Below, piece after piece: positions 34,814-46,930 of a stretch of DNA of 63,892 nt (positions within the stretch are counted from its first letter, which is position 1; every line of letters begins with the position of its first letter). Location of the stretch: contig SUZE01000012.1 in the NCBI GenBank assembly GCA_015060075.1, positions 1 through 63,892 of the forward strand, given 5' to 3'. This DNA is from Rikenellaceae bacterium (lineage in GTDB: Bacteria > Bacteroidota > Bacteroidia > Bacteroidales > Rikenellaceae). The notes beneath the pieces were generated by a model, which saw only the letters and a list, made by a program, of their open reading frames with translations, was not told where the DNA came from and did not search any database. A program made the position numbers and the translations under genes.

Positions 34814-37516
34814 CTATTTTCGCTTAACCTCTACCTGCTCGTATCCCTCGATAATATCGCCAATCTTGATATCGTTGTACGACTCGATATTCAAACCGCA
34901 ATCCATACCCGAAGTAACCTCCTTGACATCGTCCTTGAATCGTTTGAGCGAGCCAAGACGACCTGTGTGGATAACGATACCGTCACGAATTACACGAATA
35001 GGGGTGTGGCGGGTAATCTTACCCTCACGCACAATACCTCCGGCGATAGTTCCAACCTTCGAAATCTTGAAGGTTTCGAGAACCTCGATAGAGCAGACAA
35101 TCTCCTCCTTCATTACAGGCTCCAACATACCCTCGATAGCATCCTTGATATCGTTGATAGCATCATAGATGATAGAGTAGAGTCGAATCTCAATCTCCTC
35201 CTGCTCGGCAACCTTACGCGCAGCAGCCGAAGGACGAACTTGGAAACCTACGATAATAGCGTTAGATGCGGCAGCCAATAGTACATCGCTCTCCGAAATC
35301 TGACCTACCGCAGCGTGAATAACATTCACCTGTACGGTCTCCTTCGAGAGTTTGATGAGCGAGCCCGACATAGCCTCTACCGAGCCGTCCACGTCACCCT
35401 TGACGATGATATTCAACTCCTTGAACGAGCCGATAGCGATACGGCGACCAATCTCATCGAGCGTTACGTGCTTCTGAGTCATGATGCCCTGCATACGCTG
35501 TAATTGGTCACGCTTGTTGGCAATCTCGCGAGCCGAACGGTCATCGTCCATTACATTGATTGAATCTCCCGCCTGTGGCGCACCGTTTAGACCGAGCAAC
35601 TGTACCGGTGTCGAAGGTCCTGCCTCCTTAACCTTGTTACCGTTCTCATCGAACATTGCCTTAACACGACCTGTATAGATACCCGAGAGGATAACATCTC
35701 CCACATGGAGCGTTCCCTCCTGAATGAGTACTGTCGAAACATAACCACGACCTTTGTCCAAAGTCGATTCGATAACCGTACCCTTCGCCTTCTTGTTAGG
35801 GTTGGCTTTGAGGTCGAGCATCTCGGCTTCGAGCAACACCTTTTCGAGCAACTTGTCGAGGTTTAAGCCCTGCTTTGCCGATACATCCTGGCTCTGGTAC
35901 TTTCCGCCCCAATCCTCAACGAGCAAGTTCATCTGTGAGAGCTGCTCCTTGATGTGGTCAGGGTTAGCCTGCGGTTTATCAATCTTATTGATGGCGAACA
36001 CCATCGGAACGCCTGCCGCCTGTGCGTGGTTGATAGCCTCCACGGTCTGTGGCATCACCTTGTCGTCCGCTGCAACGATGATAATCGCAACATCGGTAAT
36101 CTTCGCACCACGCGCACGCATCGCTGTAAACGCCTCGTGACCAGGGGTGTCGAGGAAGGTAATCTTCTGACCGTTCAAGTTTACGGAGTATGCACCGATG
36201 TGCTGGGTGATACCTCCCGCCTCGCCTGCGGTAACATTTGTCTTACGAATATTATCGAGCAACGAAGTCTTACCATGGTCTACGTGTCCCATAACAGTTA
36301 CGATTGGTGGGCGTGGGAGCAAATCCTCTGCGCTGTCCGCCTCCTCATCGTTGATAGCCTCCTGAATCTCTGCCGAAACGAACTCTGTCTTGAAACCAAA
36401 CTCCTCGGCTACCACTACCAATGCCTCGGCATCAAGACGCTGGTTAATCGAAACCATCAAACCGAGATTCATGCAAGCCGAGATAACCTCCATAGGCGAC
36501 ACGTTCATCATTGTAGCCACCTCACTTACGGTTACAAACTCGGTAACTTTGAGAATCTTCTTCTCTGCTGCCTCCTGCTCGAAAGCCTCGTTCATGCGCT
36601 CACGTACCTCCTCACGCTTCTCACGGCGGTACTTTGCACCCTTATTCTTTGCACCCTTGGCTGTCAAACGAGCCAAGGTGTCCTTAACCTGCTTTGAAAC
36701 CTCCTCATCGCTCACCTCAGGGCGAACGATAGGCTTCGGCTGTGGCTTTTGCTTATTCTTCTTGCCACCACCCTGATTTTGCTGACCTTGGTTATTCTGT
36801 TTGTTGAACTTGTTGTTCTTCTCGCCCTGCTGGTTGTTGTTTCCACCCTTTGGAGCATTGTTCTGCTGCTTCGAGATATCAACCTTAGCCTTGTCAAGAC
36901 GCTTGCGGTGACGTTTGCCACCTGCAACCATTCCCGAAACGTCCATCGTGCCGAGAATCTGCGGACCCGCCAAAGTCGGTGCTTCGGTAGCACGGAAAAT
37001 CTCCTCCTTCTTTGGTTCAACCTTTGCCTCCTCGCTTCTTTTTGGCTCCTCGACAACCTTCGGCTCTGCCTTTGGTTGTGGGGCAGGTTTTGGCTCACTC
37101 TTGGCACCCTCCTTCTTCGGCTCAGCCTTTGGTTTTGGCTGTGGTGTAGGCTCTGCCTTCTTTTTCGGTTCGAGGTCAATTTTGCCGAGAACCTTCGGCT
37201 GTACAATCTCCTCCTTAACCTCGATAGTGCGCTTCTCTTCCTTTGGTTGAGGTGCAGGTTGAGGTGCAGGTGTAGGCTCGATGCTTACCGAACTCTTTTT
37301 GTTTATCTTCTCGCGAATGGTGTCGAGTTCGCTGCCACTCGGGCGATTTTTGCCAAACTCCTTCTCCAAAATAGCGTAGGTGTCGGCATCAATCGGCGTA
37401 TTCGGTGACGAGTCAATCTCGATACCCTTGCGGTGCAGGAAGTCGGTGATGGTGTTCAAACCAACATTAAACTCCTTCGCTACTCGTATAAGGCGTATCT
37501 TCTTTTCGTTTCCCAT
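34814..37516 (-). CDS. infB: translation initiation factor IF-2
   Basis: 900-aa GTPase that binds initiator tRNA and joins the ribosomal subunits. The N-terminal IF2_N helix-turn-helix-like part ([24 protein letters not shown]) is followed by a long Pro/Lys/Glu- and Asn/Gln-rich linker (about residues 75-270). The G domain carries GHVDHGKT (near residue 409), DTPGHE and NKIDK, and IF-2 domains II-IV complete the protein. It is the third gene of the rimP-nusA-infB order and is preceded by AATTGTC repeats. Confidence 0.97.
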   Translation of the reverse strand: MGNEKKIRLIRVAKEFNVGLNTITDFLHRKGIEIDSSPNTPIDADTYAILEKEFGKNRPSGSELDTIREKINKKSSVSIEPTPAPQPAPQPKEEKRTIEVKEEIVQPKVLGKIDLEPKKKAEPTPQPKPKAEPKKEGAKSEPKPAPQPKAEPKVVEEPKRSEEAKVEPKKEEIFRATEAPTLAGPQILGTMDVSGMVAGGKRHRKRLDKAKVDISKQQNNAPKGGNNNQQGEKNNKFNKQNNQGQQNQGGGKKNKQKPQPKPIVRPEVSDEEVSKQVKDTLARLTAKGAKNKGAKYRREKREEVRERMNEAFEQEAAEKKILKVTEFVTVSEVATMMNVSPMEVISACMNLGLMVSINQRLDAEALVVVAEEFGFKTEFVSAEIQEAINDEEADSAEDLLPRPPIVTVMGHVDHGKTSLLDNIRKTNVTAGEAGGITQHIGAYSVNLNGQKITFLDTPGHEAFTAMRARGAKITDVAIIIVAADDKVMPQTVEAINHAQAAGVPMVFAINKIDKPQANPDHIKEQLSQMNLLVEDWGGKYQSQDVSAKQGLNLDKLLEKVLLEAEMLDLKANPNKKAKGTVIESTLDKGRGYVSTVLIQEGTLHVGDVILSGIYTGRVKAMFDENGNKVKEAGPSTPVQLLGLNGAPQAGDSINVMDDDRSAREIANKRDQLQRMQGIMTQKHVTLDEIGRRIAIGSFKELNIIVKGDVDGSVEAMSGSLIKLSKETVQVNVIHAAVGQISESDVLLAAASNAIIVGFQVRPSAAARKVAEQEEIEIRLYSIIYDAINDIKDAIEGMLEPVMKEEIVCSIEVLETFKISKVGTIAGGIVREGKITRHTPIRVIRDGIVIHTGRLGSLKRFKDDVKEVTSGMDCGLNIESYNDIKIGDIIEGYEQVEVKRK

Positions 37517-37555
37517 TATCTGTTTTTCTTTTTCTTATTCAACAAAAATACCTTT

Positions 37556-37585
37556 AATTGTCAATTGTCAATTGTCAATTAATTG
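37556..37585. repeat. heptamer repeat AATTGTC
   Basis: Four tandem AATTGTC units between nusA and infB, in the infB leader. Confidence 0.85.
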
Positions 37586-37595
37586 TAGCCGTGGG

Positions 37596-38831
37596 CTACT
37601 CCTCCTCGAACTCTGCCTTCAAGATTTCGATAACCTTCTCTGCCTGCTCAACTTCGAGGTCGGCACGCTTAGCAAGAGTCTCGGCATTCATTTCGAGAAC
37701 ACTCTTTGCGGTGTCGCAACCAATGTTGTGGAGAGTGTCGATAATCCAATCCTCGATTTCGTCTGCAAACTCTGTAAGAGCAACATCCTCCTCGTCTAAC
37801 TCACGGAATACATCGATATCAAAGCCTGTGAGCAACTTTGCAAGACGAATGTTAAGACCTCCCTTACCGATAGCGAGCGAAACCTGGTCAGGCTGCAAGT
37901 ATACCGATGCGGTATTCTTCTCCTCGTCAATGGTGATAGAGGAAACCTTTGCAGGCGACAAAGCACGTTGAATAAGCAACGAAGTGTTTGCGGTGTACTG
38001 GATAACATCAATATTTTCGTTGCGCAACTCCTTAACGATGGTGTAGATGCGGGCACCCTTAACACCTACGCAAGCACCAACAGGGTCTACACGGTCATCA
38101 TAAGACTCTACGGCAACCTTGGCACGCTCACCCGGGATACGGGCAATCTTTTTGATGGTAATCAAGCCATCAGAAATCTCAGGAACCTCCTGCTCGAACA
38201 ACTTTTCGAGGAAGAGATTTGCTGTACGGGAGAGGATAACTCGTGGCTTGTTGTTTACCATCTCTACGCTCTTGATAATAGCCTTGATGGTATCGCCCTT
38301 GCGGTAGAAGTCGTTTGGAATTTGCTCGCTCTTTGGCATTACCAACTCGTTGTCGTCCTCATCGAGAATCATCATATCACGTTTCCATACCTGATACACC
38401 TCACCCGAAATCAACTCTCCTACCTTTGTCGAATATTCCTCGTAGATGCCTGCATTTTCGAGGTCGAGAATACGCGATGCGAGGTTCTGACGCAACGACA
38501 ATACTGCACGGCGACCGAATGCCGAGAATGGAATCTCGTCAGTGTACTCATCACCAACCTCGTACGAGTCGTCAATCTTCAATACCTCCGAGAGTGCAAT
38601 TTGTGACACCTCATCGGTGAGGTCCTCGTCTGCCACAACCTCACGGTTACGCCAAATTTCGAGGTCGCCCTTGTCGTCATTGATGATGATGTCGAAGTTC
38701 TCGTCAGTGCCATACTGCTTCTGCAATGCGTGACGGAATACATCCTCCAATACGCCAATCATTGTTGTTTTGTCGATGTTCTTCAACTCCTTGAACTCGG
38801 CAAAATTGCTGATAAGATTAAGATTGTTCAT
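37596..38831 (-). CDS. nusA: transcription termination/antitermination factor NusA
   Basis: 411 aa. NusA binds RNA polymerase and RNA to modulate pausing and termination. N-terminal domain (MNNLNLISNFAEFKELKNIDKTTMIGVLEDVF), S1 domain, and KH domains (VKGARIYTIVKELRNENIDVI and LAIGKGGLNIRLAKLLTGFDI) are visible, plus a short acidic C-terminus without the two E. coli-type AR repeats. Encoded between rimP and infB on the minus strand. Gaps in the operon carry short tandem repeats. Confidence 0.97.
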   Translation of the reverse strand: MNNLNLISNFAEFKELKNIDKTTMIGVLEDVFRHALQKQYGTDENFDIIINDDKGDLEIWRNREVVADEDLTDEVSQIALSEVLKIDDSYEVGDEYTDEIPFSAFGRRAVLSLRQNLASRILDLENAGIYEEYSTKVGELISGEVYQVWKRDMMILDEDDNELVMPKSEQIPNDFYRKGDTIKAIIKSVEMVNNKPRVILSRTANLFLEKLFEQEVPEISDGLITIKKIARIPGERAKVAVESYDDRVDPVGACVGVKGARIYTIVKELRNENIDVIQYTANTSLLIQRALSPAKVSSITIDEEKNTASVYLQPDQVSLAIGKGGLNIRLAKLLTGFDIDVFRELDEEDVALTEFADEIEDWIIDTLHNIGCDTAKSVLEMNAETLAKRADLEVEQAEKVIEILKAEFEEE

Positions 38832-38878
38832 TGTTTTGTCTGTTTATTTATATTGTTTTTGTTTGTTGTTTTCTATTT

Positions 38879-38941
38879 TTAGGGAGTTTAGGGAGTTTAG
38901 AGAATTTAGAAAAATAATTTTGCATTTTGCATTTTGCATTT
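38879..38941. repeat. 9-mer GGGAGTTTA and heptamer GCATTTT repeats
   Basis: Two to three GGGAGTTTA-type units (38880-38910) and about three GCATTTT units (38921-38941) lie between rimP and nusA. Confidence 0.75.
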
Positions 38942-38955
38942 CTCTGTACTCTCGT

Positions 38956-39420
38956 CTATTTGTAGTCAAGATACTCCTTTGTCCACTTTATATCGTCATA
39001 AGAATAGGTGTGGGAGGTGCGCTGCATCTGCTTCTTCTTTTTACCCTCCACTACTACCGCCTCATCATAAGAGATGGTAATCGCCTCATCGGTCACATCA
39101 TCGAGCGTTGCAAGAATTTTGATGCCGCTTTTGAGAAGTACCTCTACGCTCTCGCCAACGAGTTTTTTGTATTGACGCACCAATTTCAATGGCTCGCCAA
39201 TACCCGCCGAAGCAACGGTGAGAGAGTAGTCCTCGACATCTCTATCGAATGCCTCGCCAATAGCACGATTGAGCATTGCGCAAGTGTCTATCGAAACCGA
39301 AGTGTCACTATCCAAAATGAGGTCAATTGTGTTGTCCGGCGTGATAGTGCAATCCACCACAAACATATCCGTGCCCTCTAACGTCTTCTCTACTACTGTC
39401 AATAACTCCTTGATATCCAT
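38956..39420 (-). CDS. rimP: ribosome maturation factor RimP
   Basis: 154 aa. RimP assists 30S subunit assembly. SSAGIGEPLKLVRQYKKLVG-like core (ASAGIGEPLKLVRQYKK) and the N-terminal MDIKELLTVVEKTL are typical. First gene of rimP-nusA-infB. The leader has a -7 box at 39522-39529 (minus) followed by a hairpin plus T run at 39481-39508. Confidence 0.93.
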   Translation of the reverse strand: MDIKELLTVVEKTLEGTDMFVVDCTITPDNTIDLILDSDTSVSIDTCAMLNRAIGEAFDRDVEDYSLTVASAGIGEPLKLVRQYKKLVGESVEVLLKSGIKILATLDDVTDEAITISYDEAVVVEGKKKKQMQRTSHTYSYDDIKWTKEYLDYK

Positions 39421-39480
39421 ATAATTGACTAATAATTTATACTCGCTTTATACCTCTTTCTGAGCCCTTGTGTTTTCTAC

Positions 39481-39508
39481 AAAAATGAGGGGACTCACTG
39501 TCCCCTCA
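39481..39508 (-). terminator. terminator hairpin between terminase gene and rimP, possible leader attenuator
   Basis: TGAGGGGAC-tcact-GTCCCCTCA with TTTTTG on the minus strand. It ends the terminase transcript, but it also lies about 8-35 bases downstream of the -7 box/TSS expected for rimP-nusA-infB. Confidence 0.85.
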
Positions 39509-39521
39509 CTCATTCACTGTG

Positions 39522-39529
39522 CAAATATA
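39522..39529 (-). promoter_or_regulatory. -7 box TATATTTG for rimP-nusA-infB
   Basis: Minus-strand TATATTTG with TTTG 20 bases upstream, which fits the -33/-7 spacing expected in Bacteroidetes. It is about 100 bases before the rimP start and directly before the hairpin at 39481-39508. Confidence 0.5.
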
Positions 39530-39578
39530 CACCTATATTTAATAAAAAACAAACTTTTTGCCTGTTTTTTTTGTTTTT

Positions 39579-40988
39579 TTATCTGATGAACGACACTTTT
39601 GGTCTGAAAGCATTACTTGTTTCACGCTCAACTATACCCGTGATAACATCGGCTGCATCGTGCCAACGATTTGAGTGGAAGGTGCGGCGATATGTGGTCA
39701 GATGGTTGTAGAGTTCATACCATCGTTTTTGCCAACCTTTCGGAAAACGAAGCAGATGGAGTGCTGTTGCCGAATGTGATAGGATTCGAGCCTCCTTATT
39801 GCCCGATTGGTGGAACCACTCCACCTTTGTCGAGGTGGCAATACGCTGTACGGCACGGGCAAATCCTCGACCTCCGTTATTGCTCTCGATAGCAGCCGTA
39901 CGGGTGCGATTTCGGCACAACATCTCCGCCACTTCTCGCTCTGTAACCTCCATTGGCTCACGGGAATAGACCACATCGCAGATATAAATTATACCATCAG
40001 TATCCACGGCGTAGCAAATCGAACATAGGTAGTCGTCACCCGTGTCGGCAGTGTCGGTGTAGTTACCGTAGCGAACAATGTCACGAGGCAGCGTTTCGTA
40101 CTCGGCAAACGAGTCGCCATAAAGCAATCCTTCGCGAGATGATGGGTGTCCCTGATACATGCACTCGAAGCGCAGTGTGTCGAGTTGTCGTTTCTGTTGC
40201 AGGAGCGATGCCGAATGTCGCTCCTCCCATAGTGCTTCACCAGCTTGTCGAGGGTCTATCTCGGAGGCGGGCGATGCCTTTATTGCCTCGAAATTGAGGT
40301 AGAGCCATTCGTTCTCGCCGACCTCCTCCAAGTCGCTGAAACTCCGTAACTCACGGCAGGGCTCTTTGCTCGTTATTGTGCCGATTAGGTCCTCTTCGTG
40401 CCAACGGGTAAAGACGATGAGTTCTCGTGAGAAGTTGTGCATTCTCGTACGCACAACCGAAGTGTACCACTCCCAACAATTTTCACGAATTATAGGAGAG
40501 TTTGCCTCCATCGCATCTTTGTAGAGGTCGTCAAGAATAAAGCAATCGACTCGGTTTCCCGTGAGTGAGCCTTCACGCCCGACCGAGAGAAGAGCGCCAT
40601 CACGCCCGATAATTTCAACTTCGTCAGCGGTACGAATGTAGTTTGCCGGTTTTGCACCTTGCTTGATGGTCGTGTCGGGGAATAATTCGCTATACTCCCG
40701 ACTCTCTAAAATGCGCTGCACACGGCGGTTGAAACGAGATGCTAAACTTCCTGAATAGGAGGCGATTGCAATGCGAATATCGGGGTTTAGTCCGAGCATA
40801 TACGCAGGCAGTAGGGTGGTTGCTCCGACCGATTTTCCGTGCTGTGGCGGCATGGTGATAATCAAGCGGCGAATATCCCCACGTGCAAAGGCTTCGAGTA
40901 CACGATAATAGACCGAGTGGAAGGGCTGAATATCCAAGAACGGATATATCTCGGTGGCAAACTTTGTGAATGTCAATTCGCTACTCAT
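39579..40988 (-). CDS. phage-type terminase large subunit, orphan
   Basis: 469 aa. TerL packages phage DNA with an ATPase motor and an RNase H-like nuclease. Walker A PPQHGKS (47-53), Walker B FILDD (150-154), motif TRWHEEDLIG (194-203), and nuclease residues D312 (TDTADTG), E368 (AIESNNGG) and D444/D447 (HDAAD) all look intact, so the protein is probably functional. No portal, capsid, tail, integrase or lysis genes are in the window. It is preceded by a 105-aa gene one base away and a divergent S24 repressor. A terminator follows. Either a prophage remnant under recent selection, or a domesticated terminase. Confidence 0.88.
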   Translation of the reverse strand: MSSELTFTKFATEIYPFLDIQPFHSVYYRVLEAFARGDIRRLIITMPPQHGKSVGATTLLPAYMLGLNPDIRIAIASYSGSLASRFNRRVQRILESREYSELFPDTTIKQGAKPANYIRTADEVEIIGRDGALLSVGREGSLTGNRVDCFILDDLYKDAMEANSPIIRENCWEWYTSVVRTRMHNFSRELIVFTRWHEEDLIGTITSKEPCRELRSFSDLEEVGENEWLYLNFEAIKASPASEIDPRQAGEALWEERHSASLLQQKRQLDTLRFECMYQGHPSSREGLLYGDSFAEYETLPRDIVRYGNYTDTADTGDDYLCSICYAVDTDGIIYICDVVYSREPMEVTEREVAEMLCRNRTRTAAIESNNGGRGFARAVQRIATSTKVEWFHQSGNKEARILSHSATALHLLRFPKGWQKRWYELYNHLTTYRRTFHSNRWHDAADVITGIVERETSNAFRPKVSFIR

Positions 40989-40989
40989 A

Positions 40990-41307
40990 TTACTCCTCCT
41001 CGATTAAATGTTTTGTAAATTTCTCGAAGTCGAAATCGTCAAAGACAGCCCCCTCTTCGCCTTCGCACAGGAAGTCCCACCATACCGCCGAAATCCCGTA
41101 AATGGCGTCATGTCGTTCGTATTTGTCGCGGTTGTCGGGGCGGCGGCGATATAGTATCAGAGATGCTGTCAATCGCAAAATTTTCTCATTTCGCCCCAAT
41201 ATTTCGATAACGCCTGTAAAATAACATGGCGACATCAATTTGCTCTTGACCTCGGTGGCAAGAGCGGCATAATCCTCTTCGGATAGTTTGTAAATTTGTG
41301 TTTCCAT
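40990..41307 (-). CDS. 105-aa protein of unknown family upstream of terminase
   Basis: 105 aa, acidic at its C-terminus (EEGAVFDDFDFEKFTKHLIEEE region, residues ~84-105). Mixed alpha/beta with ILRLTASLILYRRRPDN in the middle and aromatic residues (WWDF). It ends one base before the terminase start, so the two are almost certainly coupled. The place is where a terminase small subunit often lies, but I see no helix-turn-helix, so that is only a possibility. Expressed from the divergent promoter at 41376-41383. Confidence 0.75.
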   Translation of the reverse strand: METQIYKLSEEDYAALATEVKSKLMSPCYFTGVIEILGRNEKILRLTASLILYRRRPDNRDKYERHDAIYGISAVWWDFLCEGEEGAVFDDFDFEKFTKHLIEEE

Positions 41308-41361
41308 ATCTATTTTAGTCTGTTAGTTAATTAAACATTTGTTTTATTCGGATAAAATGCT

Positions 41362-41439
41362 TAACTTTGCGAGTGCAAATATAGTTCAATAAATGAATAT
41401 TTGCAACCAAAAAAGTTCAAAAATTGTATAAAAAGAACT
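41362..41439. promoter_or_regulatory. divergent promoters and candidate operators of the repressor/terminase module
   Basis: On the + strand TAACTTTG (41362-41369) faces the repressor gene; on the minus strand TATATTTG (41376-41383) faces the terminase genes. Candidate operators are TTCA-ataaa-TGAA (41385-41397) and AGTTC-n16-GAACT (41414-41439), both inverted repeats sharing an AGTTC half-site. They suit autoregulation and repression by the S24 protein. Confidence 0.5.
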
Positions 41440-41450
41440 GAATAAGTTAT

Positions 41451-42125
41451 ATGGGAGGGCGAGTAAAACTTATACGCAAGGCGCTCGGAATAACGCAAGA
41501 ACAACTGGCTCAAAGACTTGGAGTCGGAAAGACAGCATTGTCAATGATTGAAACCGGAAAGACTAGACTTTCTACTCGAAACAGAAATATCCTCATTCAA
41601 GAATTGAATGTCAATCCTAATTGGCTCGAAACCGGTAAGGGTGAAATTTTTAATGCAGACCCTGCGCTCTCTGCATCGTTCGGACATAGTTCCGAGATGA
41701 CCATGCCTCTGCAATCAGTTCCGCTATATTCGATAGAGGCAACAGCCGGTTTGGTGCCGTTGTTCGAGCAGCAGGAGTTGCATAACCCTATCAACTATAT
41801 TCATATTCCAAACCTGCCGAAATGTGATGGTGCTATATATGTTGCGGGCGATTCGATGTATCCGCTGCTGAAAAGTGGAGATATTGTCTTGTACAAGCAG
41901 CTACACGATGTGAATGATATATTTTGGGGCGATATGTATCTACTCTCTATTGACCTTGATGGCGAGGAGTATGTTACCGTAAAGTATATTCAGCACTCTG
42001 ACCGAAAGGGGTATATCAAGCTGGTGTCGCAGAATCCGCACCATGCCGACAAGGAGATTGAATTGAGCCGAATTAGGGCTATCGCATTGGTAAAGGCGAG
42101 TATTCGCATGAATTCCATGAGATAA
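41451..42125 (+). CDS. S24/LexA-like phage repressor with HTH
   Basis: 224 aa. The N-terminal XRE-type helix-turn-helix (residues ~3-60, GITQEQLAQRLGVGKTALSMIETGK) is linked to a C-terminal S24 peptidase domain. Autocleavage residues are present: Ala99-Gly100 (EATAG-L), nucleophile S135 (GDSM) and K178 (VKY). Such CI-like repressors self-cleave when RecA is activated, releasing the genes they repress. It is divergent to the 105-aa and terminase genes, with candidate operators between. LacZ follows 63 bases downstream in the same direction but is probably independent. Confidence 0.88.
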   Translation: MGGRVKLIRKALGITQEQLAQRLGVGKTALSMIETGKTRLSTRNRNILIQELNVNPNWLETGKGEIFNADPALSASFGHSSEMTMPLQSVPLYSIEATAGLVPLFEQQELHNPINYIHIPNLPKCDGAIYVAGDSMYPLLKSGDIVLYKQLHDVNDIFWGDMYLLSIDLDGEEYVTVKYIQHSDRKGYIKLVSQNPHHADKEIELSRIRAIALVKASIRMNSMR

Positions 42126-42146
42126 AATTTTCTCAGATTAACATAA

Positions 42147-45349
<3,203 letters not shown>

Positions 45350-45350
<1 letters not shown>

Positions 45351-45476
45351 AAATTGTTTTTAAGCAGCGTTTGCTGCGTTACGCTCAATCCCCGAGACAG
45401 AGAAATACGCCAAGTATTCCTCAGCCTCGGGGATTTTCGCAAGCCTTGCAATCATCTGCTTAAACTCCAATTTTTT
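45350..45476. repeat. palindromic intergenic element h
   Basis: Begins at the lacZ stop. Outer arms AAAAATTG...TTTAAGCAG and CTGCTTAAA...CAATTTTTT; inner stem ATCCCCGAG/CTCGGGGAT; tip AATAC-gccaa-GTATT (45404-45418). Confidence 0.85.
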
Positions 45477-45480
45477 TGTG

Positions 45481-45600
45481 AGTTGTTGGTATTTCTCTCA
45501 CGACTTCTGACAAGAAATTCCCTCAATCATCTCTGATTTTTTGTGGTTGAATGGAACTTTGCTCTCATCTGCTTAAATTACAATTTTCAGGCTCTCTCGC
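45481..45600. repeat. fragments of palindromic-element right arms
   Basis: CTCACGACTTCTGACAAG, then TTCCCTCAATCATCTC and TGATTTTT resemble right arms of elements g and d, and CATCTGCTTAAATTACAATT resembles the right end of element h. No left halves are present. No gene is seen in 45477-45696. Confidence 0.6.
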
Positions 45601-45696
45601 CTTTCGTCTAAAAAAAAGTTTTCATTTCCACTTTCCGTTTGTATGGCACGAAGGTTGCTTTTTCTTCGGGTGGTTTAACATATAAAGATTTATAAG

Positions 45697-46263
45697 ATGA
45701 AAAAGTTTCTACTTTCGTTTGCTGTTGTGGCACTTATTTTCGGAGGATTGTTTGCTTGTGGCGAACAGACAAAATGGAATCGTGAGGAGCGACAGGCCAT
45801 GCGTAACCTCCTGCGCGACTATCGCAAGATGGTCTATCTGAACGACCTCACCGAGGCGGAGTATATGCTCTTTACCGACCGTGTGTTGGCTTCGGTAGAG
45901 GAGGATTATCCGGTCTATACCACCTTTATCGAGATGCCTGCCGTGAATGATACTGTGCAGGTCTATGTTGTGACAACCATTGTGGAACAGTTGGCCGCCG
46001 ATGCTTCGAATATGCGTCACCTATACCCTTATCGTGACCTTGTAGCGGCAAATATTTTGCCTGACGGGTTGAATCGAGCGCAACAAAATGCCTTCTATCA
46101 GTGTTTTGCAAATTCGGTGGATAATACCTACGCCAATGCCGAGCAGTTGGTTAATGCCATAATTGCCGATACGGTGCAGACTTCGCAGATAGCACAGATG
46201 CAGTCCGCTTGCGCTAACGAGTTGTTCGGTTGGACTGTTGAAATAATAGAGGTTGGCAATTAG
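45697..46263 (+). CDS. small lipoprotein of unknown function
   Basis: 188 aa. A signal sequence with lipobox LFAC puts the lipidated Cys at residue 21. The rest is mostly alpha-helical (REERQAMRNLLRDYRKMVYL, TEAEYMLFTDRVL) with several Gln/Asn residues, and there is no recognised domain. A repeat of SQIAQMQSACANELFG lies near the C-terminus. Between element h fragments and element i, it appears monocistronic. A surface or periplasmic helper is plausible but unproven. Confidence 0.8.
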   Translation: MKKFLLSFAVVALIFGGLFACGEQTKWNREERQAMRNLLRDYRKMVYLNDLTEAEYMLFTDRVLASVEEDYPVYTTFIEMPAVNDTVQVYVVTTIVEQLAADASNMRHLYPYRDLVAANILPDGLNRAQQNAFYQCFANSVDNTYANAEQLVNAIIADTVQTSQIAQMQSACANELFGWTVEIIEVGN

Positions 46264-46379
46264 GAAATTAAATAGAAAGCGAATCTCTGCGTTACGCTTG
46301 CTCGTGAAATTCTCACATACAATTTAGTATGCTGCGACTTTCACGGGCTACGCAGGCCTTGAACTTCATCTTTTTATTG
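46264..46379. repeat. palindromic intergenic element i
   Basis: Begins right after the lipoprotein stop. Stem CTCGTGAAA pairs with TTTCACGGG with tip CATAC-aattta-GTATG (46316-46331). It has a changed tip stem relative to elements b-f (both sides altered). Confidence 0.8.
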
Positions 46380-46442
46380 AATTTCCCTCTGTGGGAGAGC
46401 GATATCTGCGGATTGTCGCTCTTTTTTGTCTGAAATATTTGC

Positions 46443-46880
46443 TTAAAACTCTCTTGCTGCCCGATATTTGCCATCGGCATACTCGAAGCAATACAACTTT
46501 TTGCCATTGGTTAGCATAATGTATTGTGCCTGTACAACCGTATTGTAGCGTATTGCCTGCATTACGACCTCATTGTCTATTTCTACATTCGGGGCTTTAC
46601 ACTCGACCAAGATATAGGGCTTTGCGAAGTCATCTATAACGACTATGTCGGCTCGTTGATGTTGCCCGTTGATATTTACGGGATACTCTTGTGAGATACG
46701 GAGTGCCGGAATATTTTTTGCTGCTACAAGCCACGCAATAGTATGACGGCGCACCCACTCCTCTGGGGTGAGGACCAGCCATATTTGGCGTAGTGAGTCC
46801 CAGACGAACTTTTCACCCTTCATCTCCCTTACTTGTGGGGCGTAAATCTCCGGAAATATGAGTTTTGCACTATCGGGCAT
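46443..46880 (-). CDS. HsdR N-terminal domain (PD-(D/E)XK) orphan protein
   Basis: 145 aa. It matches the type I restriction enzyme R-subunit N-terminal nuclease-like fold: RADIVVIDDFAKPYILVECKAPN (about residues 77-99) has the Asp and the E-x-K of PD-(D/E)XK enzymes. The helicase/motor part of HsdR is absent and no hsdM/hsdS are nearby. Such stand-alone proteins are frequent in Bacteroidetes and have unknown function. It is divergent from the GH2-like gene via a palindromic promoter. Confidence 0.85.
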   Translation of the reverse strand: MPDSAKLIFPEIYAPQVREMKGEKFVWDSLRQIWLVLTPEEWVRRHTIAWLVAAKNIPALRISQEYPVNINGQHQRADIVVIDDFAKPYILVECKAPNVEIDNEVVMQAIRYNTVVQAQYIMLTNGKKLYCFEYADGKYRAAREF

Positions 46881-46902
46881 AACTTTTTATCGAAATAAAT
46901 CG

Positions 46903-46921
46903 TATCTTTGCGACAAAGATA
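46903..46921. promoter_or_regulatory. palindromic bidirectional promoter TATCTTTGcgaCAAAGATA
   Basis: TATCTTTG on + (46903-46910) and on - (46914-46921) are separated by 3 bases, so both -7 boxes overlap and each transcription start would fall within or next to the opposite box. Divergent genes start at 46880 (-) and 46931 (+). Confidence 0.6.
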
Positions 46922-46930
46922 CAAAAAATC

